This document shows positions 1 to 5,902 of a stretch of DNA of 6,107 nt, piece after piece (the stretch's first letter is position 1; each line of letters starts with the position of its first letter). Below the pieces are notes generated by a model. It worked only from the letters and a program-made list of their open reading frames with translations. It made no database searches and was not told where the DNA came from. The position numbers were made by a program, and so were the translations under genes. This stretch comes from S143-63 sp964425855 (lineage in GTDB: Archaea > Thermoproteota > Thermoprotei_A > Sulfolobales > Acidilobaceae): contig CAYROE010000082.1 of assembly GCA_964425855.1 (NCBI GenBank), positions 1-6,107 of the forward strand, written 5' to 3'.

Positions 1-2
1 CA

Positions 3-71
3 GAGATATACGGGATAGAAGTAAGCGACGTCGAGGAAGCCGTTAGACGAGCCCTAGCCAGCATTGACTAA
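3..71 (+). CDS. C-terminal end of an unidentified protein (partial, cut by left window edge)
   Basis: An open frame enters from the left edge and ends at a TAA at 69-71. The 22 visible residues read EIYGIEVSDVEEAVRRALAS followed by ID. The acidic-then-basic amphipathic pattern (DVEEAVRRAL) looks like a C-terminal helix of a soluble protein. Both other + frames hit stops within this stretch (TAG at 16-18 and at 44-46), so this is the only frame that can carry a gene here. Too little is visible to name a family. The gene runs toward the large minus-strand gene, so the two are convergent and cannot share an operon. That it is a real gene end is an inference from composition and frame openness. 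Confidence 0.6.
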   Translation, partial: EIYGIEVSDVEEAVRRALASID

Positions 72-332
72 GCACCTGCGTGGACTATAGGAGGAGGGGC
101 AGAGCTTCTTTGGAGCAGCCAATAATACGTACTCGGTTTCGCCAAGCACTGTGTCGCCATGAGGGAATAAGCTCTATGACACCTAGTACCCCGCCTAAGG
201 GGCTCTCAGAACCCCTATAGCTGCTTGGAACTAGCACAGAACCGCTATATTAGCGCTTAGTGTCTTTTAAGAAAACGTTGGGAGTAGAAGAAACTCTCTA
301 GCGGGCTACCGGGTGTGAACACGCTGCCTCGT
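72..332. other. Convergent intergenic region
   Basis: No open frame of convincing length or composition was found on either strand; the longest + frame here gives only about 23 residues before a TGA at 159-161. The region lies between the 3' ends of two convergent genes, so it should hold both transcript ends. Visible structure: CCCC 189-192 can pair with GGGG 199-202, and AGGGG 198-202 can instead pair with CCCCT 212-216, so the two hairpins exclude each other. GTGTC 151-155 and GACAC 178-182 form a further weak inverted repeat. A T/A run sits at 262-276. Confidence 0.6.
262..276. terminator. Possible bidirectional T-run terminator between convergent genes
   Basis: The short segment GTCTTTTAAGAAAAC has TTTT on the + strand (265-268) and TTTT on the - strand (complement of 272-275). 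Archaeal intrinsic termination depends mainly on short T runs in the non-template strand. This site lies about 60 bp past the stop of the large minus-strand gene and about 190 bp past the stop of the left + gene. The runs are only four T long, so this is suggestive rather than strong. Confidence 0.3.
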
Positions 333-3300
333 CTATGAGTTGATTAGCCTTTTTAATATATAGGGTATCATTAGCGCCATTGTTGCTGCCGCGATCACGC
401 TGGTATAGCTTGGCTCCGGTATGGGCACTGGGAGCACCTCGTAGTAGTAGGTTGTTGTATTAGTGTTGTGTGCTACATCCTCAGACTCTATTACGACCTC
501 GTATATCCCTGGATCGTAACCTGTTGTATCCCACTCATAGCTGTCTTCAACGCTACTAGGGCCTGTGAATGACTTATTGTATACAGGGGTACCGTTTATG
601 TAGATCTTCACCCTTACTACTCCATAATTGTCTGAAGCGTTAAAAGCCAGGTTTACCGTACCTGAAACCGGTGTATTGTTGGCTGGGCTGGTTATTTCTT
701 GCCTCGGCGGCTCCATGTCCACTATAGCGTAGTGGATAACGGTCCCGGTATTCCCTGCGCAATCAGTTGCCGTCAAATTGATTTCTAGCTTATCGCCAGT
801 CTGGTACCCATAGTCTACCAGGCTAACATTAACCGATTGTGTGCCCCCGCTACTGGTCTGATACACCAGGGTCGAATTGAAGTACACTTTTGCCTCCTGG
901 AGCTCTACATTGTCGCTGACCCCTACTCTTAGGCTGAAGGTTCCTGGAACGTACGAGTTGTTAACCGGGTATTGAATAGTAACAGTTGGGGGAGTGTTAT
1001 CAACTCTCAAGTATACTAGGCTTGTCGACCTAAACCCGTCCTGATCGTATAGCGTGAATTTGACCTCAAGTATTTCTCCATCATTGTAGTCCCGCGTGTG
1101 TACATTGTAGGTTATTCTCCCTACAGCATTATTCCCAAACCATGTGGACCTCTTAGTACCGTTAATGTAGACCTCTAATCTATCAGGGTTATTGTCTGAG
1201 GCAAATACTGTTACAGGATAGCTTCCAGCCGCGCACGTATAGTTCCCAGATGGGTGAATAATCTCAGTATATGGGTGAACGTTCACCACGTGGAACACGT
1301 ATGTAGTTCTATAAATATTCCCGGAATAGTCCACTACTAATAGTGTGACGCTGTGAGCCCCATCCGGGACAGTTGTGGTATCCCACTTGTAGGTCTGATT
1401 AGTACCATAGAGTACCGCCTCGATCCTCCCATCAATCATTATAATAGTTGATGCTATACCCTCGTTATCTTTACCCCTAACATCCAATGAAGTCAGTCCA
1501 TAGACTGCGGATCCGTTATCAGGGGATTCGATCCACCCCGTGGGGGGAATTGTTTCCCTGATAGAATGGCTCGAGAGGTATGGTTCATACACCACCTTGT
1601 TTCCGGTCAGCGCATCATTACTAGGATCTAGTATCTCCTCCGGATCATTCTTATCGGCTTGTTCCGCGTCGTTAACCAGTTCTGGGCCAGTATCTGATCC
1701 CCAATAGTTATTTGATAGGTTCGCCTCCTGTAAAGCATATGCTCCTAGCCTGTAGTTCCTTGTTATATTTGACTTGTGTATTTCCAGTGAGCCGGAGGAA
1801 AGGTATAATCCATCGTAGTGATCGGTATCTGAATAGTTCCCGTTGGATTTTATATCGAGATAGTAGCCTATAAGACTACCAGACGATACCTGGACCCCGT
1901 ACCCCTTATTCAATGATATATTAGAGTGAATGATTACGAGATCTGAACCCGAGTCTAGCTTTACACCATTACCTCCTCCATTGACTAGAGTGACATTGAC
2001 GAGTGTAACGTTCTTACTACTCGATAGATATACATTAGAGAAATATGTACTCCTTCCCAGCCTCGCTATGCTAGAATCCCTAACCAACACGTCGGTAACA
2101 CGGCTAAGACTAAGACCGTATCCCCCGTAGACATCGTTCTCGATCAACGATGAGACAATGTAGACGTTCTCCGAATCGGAGATATCGACCTGGCCTCTAA
2201 GCGTGCTATTAGCTACCTCGACCCAGTCGCAACGGCTAGCAAGTATTGCTCTATCCGCCTTCGACACGTTAATACTTGTAACGTTTAAGACGCCATGATA
2301 GGCGTCAACAGCAGTTCCAAACTTGCCGGTGAACAATGAGTTCCTCAGCACTACGCCACTATAGTCTGCATCGATCCCTGCTCCACCATCAGGGTCGGAG
2401 AGGTTGGACTCAAGAATTGTTACATTTGAATACCTTGCCTGCAGGTAAACGGAATAGGGTTTATTCAATGTGGCATCGACATTACTAACTGTTATATTGG
2501 AATGAATCGTTTTAACCGCTATCGGATTATTTAGCGATATGCCGTTATCAAGCGTTATATTAGTTTTTTCGAGTTTTAAATTAGAGTAATATGAATAGAT
2601 TAAAGTAGTTCCACGAATAGACCTTGTCATCCTAGTGCTTGTATTATAGATTAACATTGTGCTATTTACTACATAAATACCTCCATCACGTACACCACTA
2701 ATACTATATGGTCCGTATTGGATTGTTTGATTAATTGCCGAGCCTCCTAGTGTTATATTTGTGGAGTTAAACACCATTATGCTCCTAATAAGGTAGTCTC
2801 CAGACTCGCTCTCTACAGTTACATTCTCTATTTTTACATTGGAGGAGTCGATGACCTGGATCATTATGTTCTCCTTACCGGAGACTAGGCTCCTTATAGT
2901 CACATTATCAGAGTTAACTATTATTACCTGGCTTATCTTGTTATCCGGTTTCTCCTCTACTATAAAGTTAGACTCGTTAGTAATATATAGTATGTTTTCC
3001 CCGGTTATCTTGTTCCCATCTATTTTCTGGACAGGGTTGCCTCCGGGGGTGAATATTATTCCACCCATTGTCTCGAAGACGTTATCCCTTATTATCAACG
3101 TGTTAGAGCTCTTTACGTCTCCCCCTATAACTATGCCGAGGATACAGTCCTTTATCCGGTTCCTAGCTATGTTTATGGTTTCGTTATCGCCATCACTATC
3201 AATATATACGGCCCCAATATGGGAAGAAGCCCCGCCCGGCACACCTGTAATATTGTTGTCCAAGAGGTAGACTCTCCCATTATCACTCCCCCTACCGATA

Positions 3301-5198
3301 TTTATAATGTAGCCATCACCACCAAAGTTCGAGGTGATATTATTCCTTGTGATATTCACCGTCACGCCATCAGGTTGGTGGTACTCGATCACGGGCCCGT
3401 TGATAAGGCTGATGTCTGAGTCCACAATTTTGATCCAAGAGTAATCATGGGGGCTGATCAGGGTGGCAGGGCTACCAGGGCCCAGCGGGACTGGCTCTAT
3501 ATTGGTGAACCTGGATCTGTTAATTACCAGCCTTCCATAAGGCGGTACTCCTATTGTGAGCCTCCGATGACTCGAGCTATACCCCTGCCATGTAGTATTA
3601 TCAATAATCATGACCGCATCATGGTCATCGGTAAAGTCCCAGAAAGATACTTTCCTTGAGCTTATGTTTATTGTGGTGTTTTCCAGTTTTATGTAGAGCG
3701 GTATTCCCGGTGTTCTTTTTTCAACGTTAAGAAAGGAACCCTCTCCCCTTTCGACACATATGTTTGAGTCTAGGATTGTTAGATTCCCGCCATTGCGGAA
3801 GAGTATTGCATCGCCATAAATGCTTCCCGTACTGCTGAGCTTAGAGTTTCTGATTGTAAGGTTTGTACTGTTTATAGAGAATATTATCCTAGGGAGATAC
3901 GGGTACTCTTCACGCCCCCTTACTGTAATGTCGACATTGTCTAGTTCTACTGTTGAATTAGAGATTATCACTGGCTGGATGCTTTCATTAAGCGTTACTC
4001 CTTTGATCTTGACTGGGCCCTTCGAGTCCAATACAATCACTTGGAACGGGTCATCGTCGCCGTCTATGTTTTTCTCAGTGTTCTTGCCTCTAATCAATAT
4101 GAGTTTTTGACCATTACTGTTACTGACATTGTCTATGTAGAGGGTATTTAAGACATGATTGTAGTTTGTATCTGTTACTATTCCGTAGTCGATTGTTGTG
4201 TTTGTCAGGTTTATTTTGCCCCATTCCGCGTTTGGCTTGTACCACTTGATGAATATGTATGATTTTAGGATTTTAGAATCTACAATTTCTACCTCATTAT
4301 TTTCATGTATTTGGATGAATGGTCTAGGACCCGAGTTATAGGATATGGTTGAGTTTATTATATGTAGTACTGTGTTTCCCCCTAGCATTGATCTATCAGT
4401 ATTGTCTTGTGTACTGTGTATGATAGTACTATTTACTATTATGGTTAAAGTCTTGCTGTTTGGGCCAGAGGCCACGAATTTGTAGAAGGGGCCAGTAATG
4501 TTAGAATTATGGATTTCGACGAGTGATCCTGTTTGGGCTCCTTCACTGATTTGCCCGCCTATAATGGTGATATAAGTGCTTGTCTTATCGTGGGGGAATG
4601 TTATGTTAACTGTATCTAGGGTTATGCCCGTACTTTCTCCGACTTGTAGTACATTTCCGGAGGCTGAGTGTATCGCTATACTACTTGACTTTATATTTAT
4701 TATGGCGCTTTTGGTCTTGATCCCAGTTATGTTTATGTCTGAATTCGCGATCTCGACTACTGCTGGGTGCGTTATGTTTCCCTCAGCATCTATTCCCGGG
4801 TACTGGTAGTATCCGAGGCTTTTTATCACGCTGTCTTTCACGTATAGTTTCGAGCCGGGCTCCATATATATTATGAAGTCGTAGCTTGTGTTTGATTTTA
4901 GGGCGCTATTGGATACAATCCATAGTGCCCCGCCTGGTTTTATCGTTATATTATATTCTCCGTTCCGAGATGGGTTCATTAGTAGCGTGGCATTGATTAG
5001 GGTGAGATTACCGCCGTTTTCGATAACTATGCTCCCGTTAATCGATACGGTCTCGTCTTGATATACTACTTTGCCCGTGATACGTGTTGTTGATGCTGAG
5101 ACCTCTACATGGGAGGGCCCTGGTAGCGCTACTAGGCTTAGAGCAATTATTACAAGCATAAGTAGCACGGCTTTTTTGCTATTAATCCGGGTCCTCAA
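333..5198 (-). CDS. Giant secreted beta-helix / Ig-like cell-surface protein with C-terminal membrane anchor
   Basis: Encodes 1621 residues: an intact, exported and membrane-anchored surface protein. Residues 1-35 are a signal peptide (basic RTRINSKK, hydrophobic VLLMLVIIALSLVAL, likely cut after VSA). Residues about 40-1205 are a right-handed parallel beta-helix. They repeat a strand-turn pattern, hydrophobic-x-hydrophobic-x-(N/D)-S-x-hydrophobic (VEIANSDI, VEIHNSNI, LHIINSTI, LTIRNSKL, IKIVDSDI), and end with NYWGSDTGP at 1164-1172, a segment typical of the last coils in this fold. Residues 1217-1588 are four Ig-like domains. Residues 1589-1621 are a Pro-rich stalk, a membrane helix and a KRLINS tail. 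About 61 N-X-S/T sequons and only five cysteines were counted by hand. The start is TTG at 5196-5198; the preceding codon is an in-frame TAG, so no earlier start is possible. No catalytic motif was recognised. Adhesin, glycan-binding or structural stalk are all possible; export and surface location are the firm part. Confidence 0.93.
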   Translation of the reverse strand: MRTRINSKKAVLLMLVIIALSLVALPGPSHVEVSASTTRITGKVVYQDETVSINGSIVIENGGNLTLINATLLMNPSRNGEYNITIKPGGALWIVSNSALKSNTSYDFIIYMEPGSKLYVKDSVIKSLGYYQYPGIDAEGNITHPAVVEIANSDINITGIKTKSAIINIKSSSIAIHSASGNVLQVGESTGITLDTVNITFPHDKTSTYITIIGGQISEGAQTGSLVEIHNSNITGPFYKFVASGPNSKTLTIIVNSTIIHSTQDNTDRSMLGGNTVLHIINSTISYNSGPRPFIQIHENNEVEIVDSKILKSYIFIKWYKPNAEWGKINLTNTTIDYGIVTDTNYNHVLNTLYIDNVSNSNGQKLILIRGKNTEKNIDGDDDPFQVIVLDSKGPVKIKGVTLNESIQPVIISNSTVELDNVDITVRGREEYPYLPRIIFSINSTNLTIRNSKLSSTGSIYGDAILFRNGGNLTILDSNICVERGEGSFLNVEKRTPGIPLYIKLENTTINISSRKVSFWDFTDDHDAVMIIDNTTWQGYSSSHRRLTIGVPPYGRLVINRSRFTNIEPVPLGPGSPATLISPHDYSWIKIVDSDISLINGPVIEYHQPDGVTVNITRNNITSNFGGDGYIINIGRGSDNGRVYLLDNNITGVPGGASSHIGAVYIDSDGDNETINIARNRIKDCILGIVIGGDVKSSNTLIIRDNVFETMGGIIFTPGGNPVQKIDGNKITGENILYITNESNFIVEEKPDNKISQVIIVNSDNVTIRSLVSGKENIMIQVIDSSNVKIENVTVESESGDYLIRSIMVFNSTNITLGGSAINQTIQYGPYSISGVRDGGIYVVNSTMLIYNTSTRMTRSIRGTTLIYSYYSNLKLEKTNITLDNGISLNNPIAVKTIHSNITVSNVDATLNKPYSVYLQARYSNVTILESNLSDPDGGAGIDADYSGVVLRNSLFTGKFGTAVDAYHGVLNVTSINVSKADRAILASRCDWVEVANSTLRGQVDISDSENVYIVSSLIENDVYGGYGLSLSRVTDVLVRDSSIARLGRSTYFSNVYLSSSKNVTLVNVTLVNGGGNGVKLDSGSDLVIIHSNISLNKGYGVQVSSGSLIGYYLDIKSNGNYSDTDHYDGLYLSSGSLEIHKSNITRNYRLGAYALQEANLSNNYWGSDTGPELVNDAEQADKNDPEEILDPSNDALTGNKVVYEPYLSSHSIRETIPPTGWIESPDNGSAVYGLTSLDVRGKDNEGIASTIIMIDGRIEAVLYGTNQTYKWDTTTVPDGAHSVTLLVVDYSGNIYRTTYVFHVVNVHPYTEIIHPSGNYTCAAGSYPVTVFASDNNPDRLEVYINGTKRSTWFGNNAVGRITYNVHTRDYNDGEILEVKFTLYDQDGFRSTSLVYLRVDNTPPTVTIQYPVNNSYVPGTFSLRVGVSDNVELQEAKVYFNSTLVYQTSSGGTQSVNVSLVDYGYQTGDKLEINLTATDCAGNTGTVIHYAIVDMEPPRQEITSPANNTPVSGTVNLAFNASDNYGVVRVKIYINGTPVYNKSFTGPSSVEDSYEWDTTGYDPGIYEVVIESEDVAHNTNTTTYYYEVLPVPIPEPSYTSVIAAATMALMIPYILKRLINS
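336..434 (-). other. C-terminal membrane anchor / possible sorting tail (residues 1589-1621)
   Basis: The protein ends with a Pro-rich stalk (LPVPIPEPSYT), a hydrophobic helix (SVIAAATMALMIPYIL, about residues 1600-1615) and a short basic tail KRLINS. This is the order Pro-Glu motif, membrane helix, basic end found in PEP-CTERM and archaeal PEF/PGF-CTERM sorting tails. It is equally consistent with a plain C-terminal membrane anchor. Either way, the N-terminal 1590 residues should face outside the cell. Confidence 0.75.
435..1550 (-). repeat. Four tandem Ig-like domains (residues 1217-1588)
   Basis: Four consecutive units of 90, 94, 94 and 94 residues lie at about 1217-1306, 1307-1400, 1401-1494 and 1495-1588. 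Each opens with a Pro-containing lead (IPPTGWIESP, VHPYTEIIHP, NTPPTVTIQYP, MEPPRQEITSP), followed by a G-turn, a (S/K)DN motif after the third strand, a middle strand of the type (V/I)Y(I/F)NGT, and a closing D-x-x-GN/H-x-(T/S) strand. Units 1 and 4 also keep the WDTT motif. This matches the bacterial Ig-like family usually called Big_7. The units are divergent at the sequence level, so they are old duplications and not a recent expansion. Likely role: a spacer that lifts the beta-helix away from the membrane. Confidence 0.85.
1584..5081 (-). other. Right-handed parallel beta-helix domain (about residues 40-1205)
   Basis: The segment is almost entirely short beta-strand text broken by Asn/Ser/Gly turns, with coils of roughly 20-30 residues and no long helix. 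It opens with the surface-protein pattern GSIVIENGGNLTLINATLL, and GGNLT recurs later in GGNLTILDSN. It closes with NYWG at residues 1164-1167 followed by an acidic loop and a last strand VVYEPYLSS. Acidic turn loops occur at residues 379-383 (DGDDD) and 667-671 (DSDGD), which could bind calcium; that is an inference. In this fold family, members range from polysaccharide lyases to adhesins and S-layer components. The Asp/Lys/Arg active-site set of a pectate lyase was not recognised. Confidence 0.85.
5094..5198 (-). other. Sec signal peptide region (residues 1-35) of the giant surface protein
   Basis: Residues 1-9 carry two Arg and two Lys. Residues 10-25 form an unbroken hydrophobic stretch. 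A short polar c-region follows and ends with V-S-A before S36, which fits a signal peptidase I site. A start at the internal Met14 would remove all the basic residues and split the hydrophobic core, which supports the upstream TTG start. No twin-arginine or lipobox Cys is present. Confidence 0.8.
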
Positions 5199-5204
5199 CT
5201 ATAT

Positions 5205-5209
5205 TCACC
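5205..5209 (-). promoter_or_regulatory. Shine-Dalgarno GGTGA for the TTG start
   Basis: GGTGA on the - strand lies 6 nt before the TTG at 5196-5198 (spacer ATATAG). It matches the archaeal anti-SD end of 16S rRNA. Because the codon just before TTG is an in-frame TAG (complement of 5199-5201), this site decides the start: TTG is the first available initiator and has a well-placed ribosome binding site. It also implies a leadered transcript. Confidence 0.75.
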
Positions 5210-5252
5210 AATCAATTTGCTGAGGATGCTACCATGTATGGTTCTCTTGGTA

Positions 5253-5262
5253 CGTGATCACG
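5253..5262. promoter_or_regulatory. Perfect 10-bp palindrome CGTGATCACG, possible operator
   Basis: CGTGATCACG equals its own reverse complement. It is flanked by two direct copies of GGTAC (5249-5253 and 5262-5266), which overlap its first and last bases. It lies 55-64 bp before the TTG start and at about the transcription start predicted from the TATA candidate at 5287-5292. A dimeric regulator could bind here to block transcription. The palindrome is seen directly; the operator role is inferred. Palindromes of this length are not rare by chance. Confidence 0.25.
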
Positions 5263-5286
5263 GTACGATTAGAGATTAGAGAAATG

Positions 5287-5292
5287 CTATAT
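5287..5292 (-). promoter_or_regulatory. Weak TATA-box candidate for the giant surface gene
   Basis: On the - strand the sequence reads GATGCATATAGCA, with an A-rich stretch CAAACC just upstream that could act as a BRE. A start about 25 nt downstream would fall near 5262 and give a leader of about 65 nt. The match to the crenarchaeal TATA consensus is mediocre, and no better candidate was seen in the 200 bp before the gene. Confidence 0.25.
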
Positions 5293-5305
5293 GCATCTGG
5301 TTTGA

Positions 5306-5631
5306 TTAGGGGAAGTAAAACCTGAGGGTGATTGTCAGCTACCACTTGGTCTCATAGCTATTATTGCGATATCATTCTTGGATTCTAGGGTTCTTCGGAA
5401 GGTGATGTAGACATAATATCTCTTAACCTGGTTCGGAGAGGAGCGTCGTTAGATACTATTCAAGTGCCTAGGCTCCAGGGGATAACTGGTGAAGAGCCCT
5501 CCGTGAACTGGATTCAACTTTAGCTCGAACTAGTTAGAGAAATCTTAGAGAAGCGGAGGAAGCTCTACGCAGCCCAAGAATTTGTTATAAAAACTCTTTT
5601 AGCTATCCCGCAATTAAAGCAGCTATCGTAA
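5306..5631 (+). pseudogene. Possible degraded small gene (one frameshift, one internal stop)
   Basis: One + frame is open from 5306 to a TAG at 5408-5410 (includes LGLIAIIAISFLDSRVLRK). A second frame overlaps it from 5389, runs to a TAG at 5521-5523 (includes DIISLNLVRRGASLD), and continues in frame to a TAA at 5629-5631 (includes LVREILEKRRKLYAAQEFVI). The last part is a clean amphipathic helix with a KLYAAQEFVIKTLL core, which recalls the KLY-A-A-x-E-x-x-K helix of crenarchaeal PaREP1/HEPN-like proteins. No ATG, GTG or TTG with a ribosome site begins the first frame. A frameshift plus a nonsense codon would explain the pattern, but it could also be chance text in non-coding DNA. Confidence 0.2.
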
Positions 5632-5734
5632 TGACTAAGTGATACTAGGCAGGCGCCGTAGCCTGGGTGAATAGTTGTAGCACTGATCTCCTCAAATGCA
5701 AGAAGCGGGAGATTCGCAGGACTCGGCGAGCCTG

Positions 5735-5902
5735 CTAGAGCGGGGGGCCTAGCCTCAGCCTAGTGGTTTGTCGAGGCTCTTGGTTGATCTTCTTCGATAC
5801 CTCGGCGATAAGCCTCTTTATCTCCATGGAGGCTTTCTCGGCTTCACGCCTAAGTGTCTCAGTAGCGCTACGGGTAAGCCTAGCGGTGATACTAGTGGAC
5901 AA
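5735..5902 (-). CDS. Short helical open frame (55 codons from TTG), probably a gene remnant
   Basis: The frame is open from 5929 down to a TAG at 5735-5737; the first possible start is TTG at 5900-5902. It begins STSITARLTRSATETLRRE, includes KASMEIKRLIAEVSKKI, and ends in a basic, Pro-rich tail. The text is strongly amphipathic and charged, unlike random frame text. No Shine-Dalgarno precedes the TTG, and the frame also reads well upstream through a TAA at 5930-5932 (KAIVIGLEQ stop PHILVGAEQL). It is therefore more likely the tail of a broken gene than a complete small protein. A ribbon-helix-helix antitoxin is a loose alternative, but no toxin gene follows. Confidence 0.25.
   Translation of the reverse strand: MSTSITARLTRSATETLRREAEKASMEIKRLIAEVSKKINQEPRQTTRLRLGPPL

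Larger units (their letters stand above)
5199..5734. other. Upstream region of the giant gene, no intact gene
   Basis: No open frame with a plausible start, ribosome site and length was found on either strand. The first 100 bp hold the control signals of the minus-strand gene. The middle holds a broken + strand frame (5306-5631), described separately. At 5686-5713 there is a hairpin (ATCTCC / GGAGAT, 6 bp, 16-nt loop). The rest shows nothing recognisable. Confidence 0.6.

Noticed and set aside
2839..3270. A 143-codon + strand open frame inside the giant gene
   Set aside because: It lies antisense to continuous beta-helix coding text; its Leu/Ile/Ser-rich text is what the reverse complement of Asn/Ile/Asp codons gives. 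The shorter + frames at 1930-2130, 3219-3419, 3447-3659, 3820-4110 and 4576-4809 are shadows for the same reason.
1584..5081. Catalytic polysaccharide lyase or hydrolase assignment for the beta-helix
   Set aside because: The fold fits, but no active-site cluster of a lyase or glycosidase family was recognised. Naming an enzyme would go beyond the sequence.
5686..5713. Hairpin ATCTCC / GGAGAT as a terminator
   Set aside because: It has a 16-nt loop, no T run on either side and no gene ending next to it.
5650..5745. tRNA-like text (GTAGCCTGGGTGAATAG resembles a D-arm)
   Set aside because: No 7-bp acceptor stem, anticodon stem or GGTTCRA T-loop could be fitted.
5735..5902. VapB/ribbon-helix-helix antitoxin, suggested by SITARLTRS followed by two helices
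   Set aside because: The frame seems to continue upstream through a stop, there is no ribosome site for the TTG, and no VapC-like PIN-domain frame follows downstream. Kept only as a loose alternative.
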